Part shown: positions 27,514 to 38,941 of the stretch, one piece after another | Layout of the letters: each line of letters begins with the position of its first letter | How positions within the stretch are numbered: the stretch's first letter is position 1 | DNA from: Arthrobacter sp. 135MFCol5.1 | Lineage (GTDB): Bacteria > Actinomycetota > Actinomycetes > Actinomycetales > Micrococcaceae | Assembly (NCBI RefSeq): GCF_000374865.1 | Contig: NZ_KB895454.1 | Span: 62,001-126,000 of the forward strand | Direction of reading: 5' to 3' | DNA: 64,000 nucleotides | Notes under the pieces: generated by a model | What the model was told of the DNA's origin: nothing | Seen by the model: only the letters and a program-made list of their open reading frames with translations | Databases searched by the model: none | Translations under genes and position numbers: made by a program

Positions 27514-30438
27514 GTGCCTAAAGCCGTAGCTGAAGAAACCTCTGCCCCCGCCTCCTCCTTCACCGCCGCCCCCGCTGCCGTCCCGCAGCGCCCGGACCTC
27601 TCCAGGCTCGTCGTGAAGGGCGCGCGGGAGCACAACCTGCGCAACGTGGACCTGGACCTGCCCCGTGACGCCATGATTGTCTTCACAGGCCTCTCCGGAT
27701 CCGGAAAGTCGTCCCTGGCGTTCGACACCATCTTTGCCGAAGGCCAGCGCCGCTACGTCGAATCGCTCTCCGCCTACGCGCGCCAGTTCCTGGGCCAGGT
27801 GGACAAACCCGATGTCGACTTCATCGAAGGGCTGTCTCCGGCGGTCTCCATCGACCAGAAGTCCACCAGCAAGAACCCGCGGTCCACCGTGGGCACCATC
27901 ACCGAAATCTACGACTACATGCGCCTGTTGTGGGCACGTGTCGGCAGGCCGCACTGCCCCGTGTGCGGTGAGCCGGTATCCAAGCAGACGCCGCAGCAGA
28001 TTGTGGACCAGCTCCTGGAACTCGCAGACGGAACCCGATTCCAGGTCCTGGCGCCGGTGGTGCGCGGCCGCAAGGGCGAGTTCGTTGACCTTTTCAAAGA
28101 GCTCAGCGCCAAGGGCTACTCCCGTGCGCGGGTGGACGGCAACCTGGTCCAGTTGAGCGATCCGCCCAAGCTGGGCAAGCAATTCAAGCACACCATAGAG
28201 GTAGTGGTGGACCGCCTCGTGGTCAAGGAAGGCATCAGCCAGCGGCTCACCGACTCCATCGAGACGGCCCTGGGGCTGGCGGAAGGCCGCGTCCTGGCCG
28301 AGTTCGTGGATCTTGACGCCGACGATCCCGGACGGATCCGGGCTTTCTCCGAGAACCTCGCCTGCCCCAACGAGCACCCGCTGGCCATCGACGAGATCGA
28401 GCCCCGCTCGTTCTCCTTCAACAACCCCTTCGGTGCCTGCGCGGCCTGCAGCGGCATCGGTACCCGGCTGGAGGTGGACGAGGAACTGATCGTTCCCAAC
28501 CCGGAACTCTCGCTCTCCGAAGGCGCCATCGCGCCATGGTCCCTGGGAACCGCCACCACCGAATACTGGAACCGTCTCCTGGAAGGCCTCGCCAAGGAAG
28601 TGGGCTTCTCCATGGCCACGCCGTGGGAGAAGCTCGGCAAGGACGTCCGCCAGACCATCCTGCACGGCAAGGACCACAAGGTGGTGGTGCAGTACCGGAA
28701 CCGGTTCGGCCGGGAACGCAAATACAGCACCGGCTTCGAGGGTGCCATCCAGTACGTCCACCGCAAGCATGGCGAGACCGATTCCGACTGGGCCCGCGAC
28801 CGCTACGAAGAATACATGCGCCAGGTCCCATGCCCTTCCTGCAACGGTGCCCGGCTCAACCCGGCCTCGCTCTCGGTCCTCATCAACGGCAAGTCCATCG
28901 CCGAAGTAGCGGCACTGCCCATGCGGGACTGTGCGGAGTTCCTGAACACCCTGGTCCTCACCGGACGTGAAGCGCAGATCGCGCACCAGGTCCTCAAGGA
29001 GATCCAGGCGCGGCTTACCTTCCTGCTGGATGTGGGCCTCGAATACCTTAACCTCGAGCGCCCCTCAGCCACCCTCTCCGGCGGCGAAGCACAGCGCATC
29101 AGGCTCGCCACCCAGATCGGGTCCGGCCTGGTGGGCGTGCTGTACGTCCTGGACGAGCCCTCCATCGGCCTGCACCAGCGCGACAACCGCCGGCTCATCG
29201 AAACCCTCACCCGGCTCCGCGACATGGGCAACACCCTCATCGTGGTTGAGCATGACGAGGACACCATCCACGTGGCTGACTGGATCGTGGACATCGGACC
29301 GGGCGCAGGAGAACACGGTGGCCAGGTGGTGCACTCCGGAACCTACAAGGAGCTGCTGGAAAACAAGCAATCCCTGACCGGCGACTACCTGTCCGGCCGC
29401 AAGGCCATCGCCGTGCCCAAAAAGCGCCGGAAGTACGACAAAAAGCGCGAAATCAAAGTGGTGGGCGCCCGGGAGAACAATCTCGTCAACGTCGACGCAG
29501 CCTTCCCGCTGGGACTCTTTACTGCGGTGACCGGCGTGAGCGGTTCCGGTAAGTCCACGCTCGTCAACGAAATCCTCTACAAGGTGCTCGCCAACAAGAT
29601 CAACGGCGCCAAGCAGGTGGCTGGCCGGCACAAGACCGTCCAGGGCCTCGAGCACCTGGACAAGGTGGTCCACGTGGACCAGAGCCCCATCGGCCGCACC
29701 CCCCGATCCAACCCGGCCACGTACACGGGAGTGTTCGACAACATCCGCAAGCTCTTCGCGGAGACCACCGAAGCCAAGGTTCGCGGCTACCTGCCGGGCC
29801 GGTTCTCCTTCAACGTCAAGGGCGGCCGCTGCGAAGCATGCTCCGGTGACGGCACGCTGAAAATCGAAATGAACTTCCTGCCTGACGTGTACGTCCCCTG
29901 CGAGGTCTGCCACGGTGCCCGTTACAACCGGGAAACGCTGGAAGTCCACTACAAGGGCAAGACCATCGCCGACGTCCTCAACATGCCCATCGAGGAGGGC
30001 GCCGAGTTCTTCGCGGCATTCTCGCCCATCGCCCGCCACCTGAACACCCTGGTGGATGTCGGACTGGGCTATGTGCGGCTGGGCCAGCCCGCCACCACGT
30101 TGTCCGGCGGTGAAGCGCAGCGCGTCAAACTCGCGGCCGAGCTGCAGAAGCGGTCCAACGGGCGCAGCATCTACGTCCTGGACGAGCCCACCACGGGGCT
30201 GCACTTTGAGGACATCCGCAAGCTCCTCATGGTCCTCCAAGGGCTGGTGGACAAGGGCAACACGGTGATCACCATCGAGCACAACCTGGACGTCATCAAG
30301 AGTGCGGACTGGCTCGTGGACCTCGGGCCCGACGGCGGTTCGGGTGGCGGCCAGATCGTCGCGGCGGGAACGCCGGAGCAGGTCGCCAAGTCCAGCACCA
30401 GCCATACGGGGAAGTTCCTGGCAGAAATACTGGGCTGA
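27514..30438 (+). CDS. uvrA: Excinuclease ABC subunit A
   Basis: A 974-residue damage sensor with two ABC ATPase modules: Walker [18 protein letters not shown] (about residue 55) and [16 protein letters not shown] (about 670), each with a signature helix ([16 protein letters not shown] and [17 protein letters not shown]). The second zinc module is intact (RCEACSGDG ... CEVCHG). The first begins CPNEHPL, not CxxC, before ACAACSG, so its metal ligands differ from the E. coli protein. GTG 27514 is at the expected mRNA 5' end. Confidence 0.97.
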   Translation: MPKAVAEETSAPASSFTAAPAAVPQRPDLSRLVVKGAREHNLRNVDLDLPRDAMIVFTGLSGSGKSSLAFDTIFAEGQRRYVESLSAYARQFLGQVDKPDVDFIEGLSPAVSIDQKSTSKNPRSTVGTITEIYDYMRLLWARVGRPHCPVCGEPVSKQTPQQIVDQLLELADGTRFQVLAPVVRGRKGEFVDLFKELSAKGYSRARVDGNLVQLSDPPKLGKQFKHTIEVVVDRLVVKEGISQRLTDSIETALGLAEGRVLAEFVDLDADDPGRIRAFSENLACPNEHPLAIDEIEPRSFSFNNPFGACAACSGIGTRLEVDEELIVPNPELSLSEGAIAPWSLGTATTEYWNRLLEGLAKEVGFSMATPWEKLGKDVRQTILHGKDHKVVVQYRNRFGRERKYSTGFEGAIQYVHRKHGETDSDWARDRYEEYMRQVPCPSCNGARLNPASLSVLINGKSIAEVAALPMRDCAEFLNTLVLTGREAQIAHQVLKEIQARLTFLLDVGLEYLNLERPSATLSGGEAQRIRLATQIGSGLVGVLYVLDEPSIGLHQRDNRRLIETLTRLRDMGNTLIVVEHDEDTIHVADWIVDIGPGAGEHGGQVVHSGTYKELLENKQSLTGDYLSGRKAIAVPKKRRKYDKKREIKVVGARENNLVNVDAAFPLGLFTAVTGVSGSGKSTLVNEILYKVLANKINGAKQVAGRHKTVQGLEHLDKVVHVDQSPIGRTPRSNPATYTGVFDNIRKLFAETTEAKVRGYLPGRFSFNVKGGRCEACSGDGTLKIEMNFLPDVYVPCEVCHGARYNRETLEVHYKGKTIADVLNMPIEEGAEFFAAFSPIARHLNTLVDVGLGYVRLGQPATTLSGGEAQRVKLAAELQKRSNGRSIYVLDEPTTGLHFEDIRKLLMVLQGLVDKGNTVITIEHNLDVIKSADWLVDLGPDGGSGGGQIVAAGTPEQVAKSSTSHTGKFLAEILG

Positions 30439-30520
30439 CCAGCAGCGGAATCTGTCCGGAAATATTCCTGTACGGGAATGCGAGTTTCAGGCACTCGCGC
30501 TGTCGTGAGAAACTAACCCG

Positions 30521-31237
30521 GTGACTTCAACAACAGTGCCCGTGATCTTTGACCTGGACGGCACTCTTGTCGACCCGGCCGGTGGAATAACAGAAGGCAT
30601 TGCATCGGCCCTCCGCGGGCTGGGGCTGCCGGTGCCCGCCCAGGACCTGCTGGATGCGATGATCGGCCCCAAATTGAGCGACTCACTGCTCAACGTAGCG
30701 AAGGTGCCGGCGGACCGCCTTGAAGAGGTGGTCCGCCGCTACCGGGAACACTACGTCTCCACCGGAATCGCCCAGAGCAGGCTGTACCCCGGAATCCAGG
30801 AAATCCTCGAATCCTTCGCAGCGGCCGGACGGCCCGTTGCCGTGGCCACCCAGAAGCCGCAGCGCCTTGCGCACACCGTACTGGCACACCACGGCATCGA
30901 CGGCTTCTTCCACGGCATCCACGGGTCCGCCGACGACGAAGCTGCCGTGGACGGCGTTCCGCTGGGCAAGACCCAGATCATTGCCGCAGCCCTGCGGGAC
31001 CTGGATACCGAACACGCCATCATGGTGGGGGACCGGGCACAGGACGTTTCGGGAGCGATTGCCAACGGCCTGGACTGTATTGGCGTGGCCTGGGGATTCG
31101 CGCCAGACGGCGAACTTGAAGAGGCCGGGTCGGTCGCCGTCGTCAGCACTGGTGAGGAACTGGTCACAGTCATCGAACGGCTGCAAGCCGTCCACACCGC
31201 GGCCATGAGCGGGGTGAGCAACAATGGAAATGTTTGA
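30521..31237 (+). CDS. gph: HAD-family phosphatase, phosphoglycolate phosphatase-like
   Basis: A 238-residue haloacid dehalogenase-type phosphatase. Motif I VIFDLDGTLVDP has both catalytic Asp residues, motif II is VATQKP, and motif III/IV is AIMVGDRAQDVSGAIANGLD. The helical cap places it in subfamily IA with Gph, though pyrophosphatase or nucleotidase activity is possible. The start is GTG at 30521; a weak GAAACT six bases upstream might serve as -10. It overlaps the acyltransferase gene by 14 bp. Confidence 0.85.
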   Translation: MTSTTVPVIFDLDGTLVDPAGGITEGIASALRGLGLPVPAQDLLDAMIGPKLSDSLLNVAKVPADRLEEVVRRYREHYVSTGIAQSRLYPGIQEILESFAAAGRPVAVATQKPQRLAHTVLAHHGIDGFFHGIHGSADDEAAVDGVPLGKTQIIAAALRDLDTEHAIMVGDRAQDVSGAIANGLDCIGVAWGFAPDGELEEAGSVAVVSTGEELVTVIERLQAVHTAAMSGVSNNGNV

Positions 31238-31892
31238 TGCCGTCCGCTGGACGACGCGGAACCTCATCTCCGGCACCTGCCGCCCCACCGTCGTCGGCCT
31301 GGACAATGTCCCCTCCGACGGCCCTTTCATCGTGGCCCCCAACCACCTGTCGTTCTTTGACAGTGTGATCGTCCAGGCGCTGATGCCCCGCCCGGTCGCG
31401 TTCTTCGCCAAGGCCGAGTACTTCACCACCGGAGGCGTCAAAGGCAAGGTCATGAAGGCGTTCTTCGAATCCGTGGGTTCCATCCCCGTGGAGCGCGGCG
31501 AACAGGCAGCCAGCGTCCAGGCGCTCAAGACACTCCTGGACATCCTTGAGTCCGGCCGCGGCATCGGCATCTACCCTGAGGGCACCCGGTCCCGCGACGG
31601 CATCCTGTACCGCGGACGCACCGGCGTCGGCTGGCTCGCGCTGACCACCGGGGCACCGGTCATTCCGGTGGGCCTGATCGGGACCGAAAAACTCCAGCGG
31701 GCCGGCGAAAAGGGTGTCAGGCCACAGCATTTCACCATGAAGGTGGGGGAGCCGCTGTACTTCGATAAGACCGGCCCGGACCACTCGCTGCCCGCGCGCC
31801 GTGAGGTCACGGACCGGATCATGGACGCGATCGCTGCCCTGACCGGCCAGGAGCGCTCCACCAGCTACAACCAGAGCAAGTCCGCCGAGTAG
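31224..31892 (+). CDS. plsC: 1-acylglycerol-3-phosphate acyltransferase-like protein
   Basis: A 222-residue membrane-associated acyltransferase. The catalytic NHLSFFD (NHx4D, about residue 39) and the substrate-binding YPEGTRSRDG (about 116) are present, followed by APVIPVGLIGTEK. It should transfer an acyl chain to lysophosphatidic acid or a related lysolipid. The ATG lies inside the end of the HAD gene, indicating one transcript for both. Confidence 0.88.
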   Translation: MEMFDAVRWTTRNLISGTCRPTVVGLDNVPSDGPFIVAPNHLSFFDSVIVQALMPRPVAFFAKAEYFTTGGVKGKVMKAFFESVGSIPVERGEQAASVQALKTLLDILESGRGIGIYPEGTRSRDGILYRGRTGVGWLALTTGAPVIPVGLIGTEKLQRAGEKGVRPQHFTMKVGEPLYFDKTGPDHSLPARREVTDRIMDAIAALTGQERSTSYNQSKSAE

Positions 31893-31936
31893 CCGTGCTG
31901 GCGCAGATGCCCGGCGCGCCTTAGTAGACTTGATAG

Positions 31937-33937
31937 GTGGCAAATCCAGCAAGTTACCGGCCCAAAACCGGTGAAATCCCCACCAACCCGGGCGTCTACC
32001 GGTTCCGTGACCCGCATGGGCGGGTGATTTACGTGGGAAAGGCGAAGAGCCTCCGGTCCCGCCTGAACTCATACTTTGCCAACCCGGCGGGCCTGTTGCC
32101 GAAAACCTACGCCATGGTCCACGCGGCCAGCAGCGTCGAGTGGACCGTGGTGGGCAGCGAACTGGAATCGCTGCAGCTTGAGTACACCTGGATCAAGGAA
32201 TTCAAGCCCCGGTTCAATGTCGTGTTCCGGGACGACAAGACCTACCCCTACCTCGCCGTCACCATGGGCGAAAAATACCCCAGGGTCCAGGTCATGCGCG
32301 GGGACAAGCGGAAGGGTACCCGCTACTTCGGGCCCTACACCGCCGGTGCCATCCGCGAAACCATGGACACCCTGCTGCGCGTCTTCCCTGTGCGCAGCTG
32401 CAGTGCCGGCGTCTTCAAACGGGCCGAAGCCAGCGGCCGCCCGTGCCTGCTGGGCTACATCGACAAATGTTCCGCACCTTGCGTGGGCCGGATCTCGCCG
32501 GACGACCACAGGGCGCTGGCCGACGACTTCTGCGCCTTCATGGGCGGCGAGGCCAAACGGTTCATCAACAAGTTGGAAAAGCAGATGGCCGACGCCGTGG
32601 CGAAACTGGACTACGAACACGCCGCGCGGCTGCGCGACGACATCGCCGCCCTGCGCAAAGTCTTCGAACGCAACGCCGTGGTGCTGTCCGAAGACACCGA
32701 CGCCGACGTCTTCGCCCTGCACGAGGACGAGCTCGAAGCCGCAGTCCAGGTGTTCCACGTCCGGGGCGGCCGGATCCGCGGGCAACGCGGCTGGGTGGTG
32801 GAAAAGGTGGAGGACTTCACCACCCCGGACCTCGTGGAGCACCTGCTCCAGCAGGTCTACGGCGAAGACGGCGAGACCCACGGCAGGCTGCCGCGCGAGG
32901 TCCTGGTCCCTGTCGCACCCAGCAACGCGGAGGACCTCGCCACCTGGCTTGGCGGCATCCGCGGGGCCAAAGTGGACATCCGCGTCCCGCAGCGCGGAGA
33001 CAAGGCGGCGCTGATGTCCACCGTGCGAGAAAATGCCGAGCACGCGCTCAAGCTCCACAAAACCCGGCGTGCCGGTGACATCACCGTCAGGTCGCAGGCA
33101 CTCCAGGAACTGCAGGAAGCCCTTGACCTGCCCGTTCCGCTGCTCCGGATCGAATGCTTCGACGTTTCGCACGTCCAGGGGACCAACGTGGTGGCCTCCA
33201 TGGTGGTGGTGGAGGACGGCCTGCCCAAGAAGTCCGATTACCGCAAGTTCTCCATCACCGGGCCTGCCGCCTCCGACGACACGGCGGCCATGCATGACGT
33301 CCTGACCCGGCGTTTCCGCCATTACCTGCAGGACAAGTCCGCACAGGTGGATGAATCCCTCCTTGCCGCGGATGGGAAAGACCCCGTGGCCGGGGACGCA
33401 GTGCTGGACACCACCACGCCGGCGCCCAAGGCCAAATTCGCCTACCCGCCGAACCTTGTGGTGGTGGACGGCGGCCAGCCGCAGGTGAACGCGGCAGCGC
33501 GCGCCCTGGCCGAGCTGGGCATCGATGACGTCTACGTGGTGGGCCTGGCCAAACGGCTGGAGGAAGTATGGCTGCCGGACAGCGATTTTCCGGTGATCCT
33601 GCCCCGAACTTCCCAAGGCCTGTACCTGCTGCAGCGGATCCGTGACGAGGCCCACCGCTTTGCCATCACCTTTCACCGGCAAAAGCGCGGCAAGGCCATG
33701 ACCGTCTCCGCGCTTGACGCCGTCCCGGGCCTGGGCGCGTCCAAACGGAAGGCCCTGCTGGCGCATTTCGGTTCGGTCAAGGGCGTCAAGGCCGCCACCG
33801 TGGAAGAGCTCTCCGAAGCCAAGGGGATCGGACCCGCCTTGGCCGGCGCCATCGTGAACCACTTCGCCACCGGCACGGACGACGCCGTGTCCGTCCCGGC
33901 AATTAACATGGCCACCGGCGAAATCATTGAAACTTAG
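31937..33937 (+). CDS. uvrC: Excinuclease ABC subunit C
   Basis: A 666-residue dual-incision nuclease of excision repair. In order: GIY-YIG nuclease ([20 protein letters not shown]), a Cys-containing [16 protein letters not shown] segment, the UVR helix pair ([20 protein letters not shown]), the RNase H-like 5' nuclease ([20 protein letters not shown] and [13 protein letters not shown]) and tandem helix-hairpin-helix motifs ([15 protein letters not shown]). TAGACT at 31925-31930 is six bases before the GTG, so it too is leaderless. Compared with uvrB and polA its upstream box matches the damage consensus poorly (5 of 9). Confidence 0.97.
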   Translation: MANPASYRPKTGEIPTNPGVYRFRDPHGRVIYVGKAKSLRSRLNSYFANPAGLLPKTYAMVHAASSVEWTVVGSELESLQLEYTWIKEFKPRFNVVFRDDKTYPYLAVTMGEKYPRVQVMRGDKRKGTRYFGPYTAGAIRETMDTLLRVFPVRSCSAGVFKRAEASGRPCLLGYIDKCSAPCVGRISPDDHRALADDFCAFMGGEAKRFINKLEKQMADAVAKLDYEHAARLRDDIAALRKVFERNAVVLSEDTDADVFALHEDELEAAVQVFHVRGGRIRGQRGWVVEKVEDFTTPDLVEHLLQQVYGEDGETHGRLPREVLVPVAPSNAEDLATWLGGIRGAKVDIRVPQRGDKAALMSTVRENAEHALKLHKTRRAGDITVRSQALQELQEALDLPVPLLRIECFDVSHVQGTNVVASMVVVEDGLPKKSDYRKFSITGPAASDDTAAMHDVLTRRFRHYLQDKSAQVDESLLAADGKDPVAGDAVLDTTTPAPKAKFAYPPNLVVVDGGQPQVNAAARALAELGIDDVYVVGLAKRLEEVWLPDSDFPVILPRTSQGLYLLQRIRDEAHRFAITFHRQKRGKAMTVSALDAVPGLGASKRKALLAHFGSVKGVKAATVEELSEAKGIGPALAGAIVNHFATGTDDAVSVPAINMATGEIIET

Positions 33938-34005
33938 CTAGGGTAAGTGACGGGGCGGCGCCACTGCGGCGGCCCCTGGCACAACAACGAAACGGGGCGG
34001 ACTTC

Positions 34006-34929
34006 ATGGCAGACACGACGGCGGGATCCGAGGACGGGCAGGACGGGCTGGAGACAGTCAAGCCGCTCGAAGCGGAGCTGCTGGTGGTCACCGGAATGTC
34101 CGGCGCCGGGCGGAGCACCGCCGCCGACGCGTTGGAGGACCACGGCTGGTATGTCGTGGAGAACCTGCCGCCGCAGATGCTCGGCACCCTGGCCGAACTC
34201 GTCTCGCACGCTCCCCAGTCCATTCCCCGGCTCGCGGTGGTCATCGATGTCCGCAGCAAGGGACTCTTCGCCGACATCCGGTCCGCTCTGGGCGCACTCG
34301 CCGCCAGCGGGGTCACCTTCCGGGTGCTGTTCCTGGACGCCAGCGACAACGTCCTGGTCCGGCGCTTCGAACAGGGCCGCCGCCCCCACCCGCTCCAGGG
34401 CGGGGGCCGCATCCTTGACGGCATCGCCGCGGAACGCGAGCTGCTGCAGGAGCTGCGCGACAGCTCGGACGTCGTGCTCGATACCTCCAATTACAACGTC
34501 CACGGACTCGCCACGGCCATTACGGAGCTGTTCAGCGAAACCGGTCCCGTGGCCCTGCGCCTGAACGTCATGAGCTTCGGCTTCAAGTACGGCCTCCCGG
34601 TGGACGCCAACTACGTGGCCGACGTGCGGTTCATTCCCAACCCGCACTGGGTGCCCCAGCTGCGCCCCCTGACCGGCCTGGACAAGGACGTCAGTGACTA
34701 CGTGCTTGAGGCAGAAGGGGTCAAGAACTTCGTGGACCGCTACGTCCTCGCGCTGGAGCCCGTGTTGGAGGGATATCGGCGGGAAAACAAGCACTACGCC
34801 ACGATCGCCGTTGGCTGCACCGGCGGCAAGCACCGCTCCGTCGCGGTCGCCGTCGAGCTTTCCAAGAAGCTCGCCCAGTACCCGCGCGTCACCGTGACCA
34901 CCGCGCACCGGGATCTGGGCCGCGAATAA
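34006..34929 (+). CDS. rapZ: RapZ-family nucleotide-binding protein
   Basis: A 307-residue P-loop protein: Walker [18 protein letters not shown] at about residue 28, Walker B-like [19 protein letters not shown], and the C-terminal [19 protein letters not shown] typical of YvcJ/RapZ. In E. coli RapZ directs small RNAs controlling GlmS; in Gram-positives the role is less clear and may involve cell-envelope precursors. TAGGGT at 33939-33944 gives a leader of about 60 nt. It starts the conserved rapZ-yvcK-whiA operon, with a TAATG overlap to yvcK. Confidence 0.93.
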   Translation: MADTTAGSEDGQDGLETVKPLEAELLVVTGMSGAGRSTAADALEDHGWYVVENLPPQMLGTLAELVSHAPQSIPRLAVVIDVRSKGLFADIRSALGALAASGVTFRVLFLDASDNVLVRRFEQGRRPHPLQGGGRILDGIAAERELLQELRDSSDVVLDTSNYNVHGLATAITELFSETGPVALRLNVMSFGFKYGLPVDANYVADVRFIPNPHWVPQLRPLTGLDKDVSDYVLEAEGVKNFVDRYVLALEPVLEGYRRENKHYATIAVGCTGGKHRSVAVAVELSKKLAQYPRVTVTTAHRDLGRE

Positions 34930-35945
34930 TGGCCCTTTTCACCGGCGCCCTGCCCCTGGTGCCACCGGCCGGCGGTACGTCGCCCGGCCAGGACAAGGGC
35001 CCCAACGTTGTAGCACTGGGCGGCGGACACGGCCTCGCGGCCTCCTTGTCGGCCCTGCGCCTGCTCACCTCCGAGCTCACCGCAATTGTCACCGTGGCGG
35101 ACGACGGCGGCTCGTCCGGGCGCCTGCGCGAGGAGTACGGCGTGCTCCCGCCCGGCGACCTCCGCATGGCCCTGTCCGCCCTGTGCGACGATACCGACTG
35201 GGGCCGCACCTGGCGCGACGTCATGCAACACCGGTTCCGCGCCGGCAAAGGCCCGGGCGGTTCCCTCGATGAACACGCCATGGGCAACCTGCTGATCGTC
35301 ACCCTGTGGGAACTGCTGGGCGACGCCGTCGCCGGACTCAAGTGGGCCGGTGCGCTGCTGGGCGCCCGTGGCCAGGTGCTGCCCATGTCCACCGTCCCGC
35401 TCACGATCGAAGGCGACGTCCGCGTCACCACCCCCGGCGGCGGAACGGGGCTGGAGACCATCCACGGGCAGGCGCGCTGCGCCGTCGCCGGGTCGCTCGA
35501 AGAAGTCCGGCTCCTGCCGAAATCGGCGCCCGCCTGCACGGAGGCCCTGACGGCGATCGAGCTGGCGGACTGGGTGGTCCTGGGCCCGGGGTCCTGGTAC
35601 ACCTCGGTCCTGCCGCACCTGCTGCTGCCCGAGATGCGCCAGGCACTGTGCAGCACGCCGGCCAAGCGCTGCCTGACCATGAACCTTGCCACCGATACCA
35701 AAGAAACGTCGGGCATGAGCGCCGCCGACCATCTCCACGTCCTCCGGCGCTACGCTCCGGAGTTCAGCGTGGACGTGGTCCTCGCCGATCCCGCTTCAGT
35801 ACCCGACCGGCAGGAGTTCGAGAAGGCCGCCGCCATGATTGGAGCGGAGGTGGTCTTGGGTAAAGTAGGGGCGTCGGGACGCCGCCCAGTCCACGAGCCA
35901 CTGCGGCTGGCCACGGCGTACCAGGACATTTTTGGGAACAGTTAG
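34929..35945 (+). CDS. yvcK: YvcK/CuvA (GlmR) UDP-sugar-binding protein
   Basis: A 338-residue member of the CofD/UPF0052 family. VVALGGGHGLAASLSALRLL begins the Rossmann-like fold, followed by VADDGGSSGRLREEYG and the family signature GPGSWYTSVLPHLL. In Bacillus, Listeria and mycobacteria it binds UDP-GlcNAc and controls carbon flow into peptidoglycan on gluconeogenic substrates. It overlaps rapZ by one base (TAATG) and precedes whiA by 9 bp. Confidence 0.93.
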   Translation: MALFTGALPLVPPAGGTSPGQDKGPNVVALGGGHGLAASLSALRLLTSELTAIVTVADDGGSSGRLREEYGVLPPGDLRMALSALCDDTDWGRTWRDVMQHRFRAGKGPGGSLDEHAMGNLLIVTLWELLGDAVAGLKWAGALLGARGQVLPMSTVPLTIEGDVRVTTPGGGTGLETIHGQARCAVAGSLEEVRLLPKSAPACTEALTAIELADWVVLGPGSWYTSVLPHLLLPEMRQALCSTPAKRCLTMNLATDTKETSGMSAADHLHVLRRYAPEFSVDVVLADPASVPDRQEFEKAAAMIGAEVVLGKVGASGRRPVHEPLRLATAYQDIFGNS

Positions 35946-35954
35946 GAAGGTGCC

Positions 35955-36935
35955 ATGGCACTGACAGCATCAGTCAAAGAAGAACTGTCCCGTCTGGACA
36001 TCAAGAAGTCATCAGTGCGCAAGGCGGAAGTCTCCGCCATGCTCCGGTTCGCCGGGGGACTGCACATCATCTCCGGCCGGATCGTCATCGAAGCGGAAGT
36101 GGACCTGGCGTCCACGGCCCGCCGGCTCCGCGCCGCCATCGCCGAAGTCTACGGACACCAGAGCGAAATCATCGTGGTCTCGGCCGGTGGACTGCGCCGC
36201 GCCAGCCGCTACGTGGTCCGTGTGGTCCGCGACGGCGAAGCACTGGCCCGGCAGACCGGCCTGCTGGACGGCCGGGGCCGCCCGGTGCGGGGGCTGCCGT
36301 CCGCCGTCGTCAACGGCTCGGCGGCCGATGCCGAAGCCGTATGGCGCGGGGCGTTCCTGGCCCACGGCTCACTGACGGAACCGGGACGGTCGTCCTCGCT
36401 GGAGGTCACCTGCCCGGGGCCCGAATCGGCCCTCGCCCTGGTCGGGGCGGCCCGCCGCCTGGACATCCAGGCCAAGGCGCGTGAGGTCAGGGGAGTGGAC
36501 CGCGTGGTCATCCGCGACGGCGACACCATCGCGGCGCTGCTGACCCGGATGGGCGCCCACGACGCGTTGATGGTCTGGGAAGAACGCCGCATGCGCAAGG
36601 AAGTCCGTGCAACGGCCAACCGACTCGCCAACTTCGACGACGCCAACCTGCGCCGTTCCGCGCAGGCCGCGGTGGCCGCAGGCGCCCGGGTGGACCGGGC
36701 CCTGGAGATCCTCGGCGACGACGTTCCGGACCACCTGAAATACGCCGGGGAACTGCGCGTGGCGCACAAACAGGCCAGCCTGGACGAACTGGGCCGGCTG
36801 GCCGACCCCGTGATGACCAAGGACGCGATTGCCGGCCGGATCCGCCGGCTCCTGGCCATGGCGGACAAACGCGCCCTTGACCTGGGCATTCCCGGAACCG
36901 ACGCCAATGTGACGCCGGAAATGCTGGACGAGTAA
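35955..36935 (+). CDS. whiA: DNA-binding protein WhiA
   Basis: A 326-residue protein with an N-terminal LAGLIDADG-like fold lacking nuclease residues ([11 protein letters not shown] replaces the catalytic loop) and a C-terminal helix-turn-helix ([20 protein letters not shown]). In Streptomyces WhiA acts with WhiB at sporulation septation; in non-sporulating actinobacteria it is a conserved cell-division or growth regulator. AGGAAGG lies eight bases before the ATG. It ends the rapZ operon. Confidence 0.95.
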   Translation: MALTASVKEELSRLDIKKSSVRKAEVSAMLRFAGGLHIISGRIVIEAEVDLASTARRLRAAIAEVYGHQSEIIVVSAGGLRRASRYVVRVVRDGEALARQTGLLDGRGRPVRGLPSAVVNGSAADAEAVWRGAFLAHGSLTEPGRSSSLEVTCPGPESALALVGAARRLDIQAKAREVRGVDRVVIRDGDTIAALLTRMGAHDALMVWEERRMRKEVRATANRLANFDDANLRRSAQAAVAAGARVDRALEILGDDVPDHLKYAGELRVAHKQASLDELGRLADPVMTKDAIAGRIRRLLAMADKRALDLGIPGTDANVTPEMLDE

Positions 36936-36943
36936 GCGCCCCA

Positions 36944-37038
36944 TAGAATCAAAAAGATTCCGGGCGCCAGACGCCCGGATGCACAATCCGAGAGTCACCA
37001 ACCGGACCGCGTGTCCACGATATTGGAGGATTTTGTGA
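36944..37038 (+). promoter_or_regulatory. sodA promoter and leader with hairpin and short uORF
   Basis: TAGAAT (36944-36949) starts the leader. A perfect 7-bp stem CCGGGCG/CGCCCGG with a CCAGA loop follows at 36960-36978; it may also terminate whiA. An ATG at 36979, the base after the stem, opens a 19-codon ORF ([19 protein letters not shown]) whose TGA at 37036-37038 overlaps the sodA GTG (GTGA). The uORF has no clear ribosome site of its own. Confidence 0.45.
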
Positions 37039-37661
37039 CTGAGTACGTATTGCCCGAACTCAAGTACGACTACGCCGCCCTTGAGCCGCACATCTCTGCG
37101 CGGATCATGGAGCTGCACCACAGCAAGCACCACGCAGCCTATGTCACCGGCGCCAACAACGCACTGGCTCAGCTTGCCGAAGCACGGGAAAAGGGCGACT
37201 TCGCCAACATCAACCGTCTCTCCAAGGACCTCGCGTTCCACACCGGCGGCCACATCAACCACTCGGTCTTCTGGAACAACCTGTCCCCGGACGGCGGCGA
37301 CAAGCCCGAAGGCGAGCTGGCAGCTGCCATCGACGACGCGTTCGGTTCCTTCGATGCGTTCCGCGCCCAGTTCAGCGCCGCGGCACTGGGCCTGCAGGGC
37401 TCGGGCTGGGGCTTCCTGGCCTACGAACCCATCGGTGGAAACCTGGTCATCGAGCAGCTGTACGACCAGCAGGGGAACGTTGCCTTGGGCACCACGCCGC
37501 TGCTGATGCTGGACATGTGGGAGCACGCCTTCTACCTGGACTACGTCAACGTCAAGGCCGACTACGTCAAGGCATTCTGGAACATCGTCAACTGGGCCGA
37601 CGTCGCCCAGCGCTTCGAGGCTGCACGCGCCAACGCCACGGGACTCATCACCCTCCCGTAG
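37035..37661 (+). CDS. sodA: Superoxide dismutase, Mn/Fe type
   Basis: A 208-residue cytoplasmic superoxide dismutase. Ligands are visible: His in [17 protein letters not shown], His in [13 protein letters not shown], and Asp and His in [11 protein letters not shown]. The [14 protein letters not shown] and [11 protein letters not shown] segments fit Mn-type or cambialistic enzymes. GTG 37035 has a near-perfect TTGGAGGA at 37023-37030; the GTG at 37011 is rejected. Mn supply links it loosely to the Mn2+-sensing terC elsewhere in the window. Confidence 0.95.
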   Translation: MTEYVLPELKYDYAALEPHISARIMELHHSKHHAAYVTGANNALAQLAEAREKGDFANINRLSKDLAFHTGGHINHSVFWNNLSPDGGDKPEGELAAAIDDAFGSFDAFRAQFSAAALGLQGSGWGFLAYEPIGGNLVIEQLYDQQGNVALGTTPLLMLDMWEHAFYLDYVNVKADYVKAFWNIVNWADVAQRFEAARANATGLITLP

Positions 37662-37726
37662 TGAGCTGCGTTATACATCGATGTAACAAACTTCACATTC
37701 TGACTTAAACCGGCCGGGATGTGGAT

Positions 37727-37756
37727 GGTCCGCCCCCGCACTTGCGGGGGCGGACC
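37727..37756 (+). terminator. Terminator of sodA
   Basis: A perfect 13-bp stem GGTCCGCCCCCGC/GCGGGGGCGGACC with an ACTT loop, 65 bp after the sodA stop and ahead of the gap promoter. Confidence 0.85.
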
Positions 37757-37766
37757 CAGTTAAACG

Positions 37767-38931
<1,165 letters not shown>

Positions 38932-38941
38932 GGTTAGACAC

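Noticed and set aside
30480..30498. GCGAGT/ACTCGC hairpin between uvrA and the HAD gene as a terminator
   Set aside because: Six base pairs without a U tract, close to the next start; not convincing.
31908..31930. PafBC-type box before uvrC
   Set aside because: Only 5 of 9 positions upstream of TAGACT agree with the consensus, near chance for this composition.
33947..34564. Long plus-strand frame starting just after the rapZ -10
   Set aside because: It is an out-of-frame shadow of rapZ with Arg/Pro/Ser-rich composition; its GTG is only two bases from the -10.
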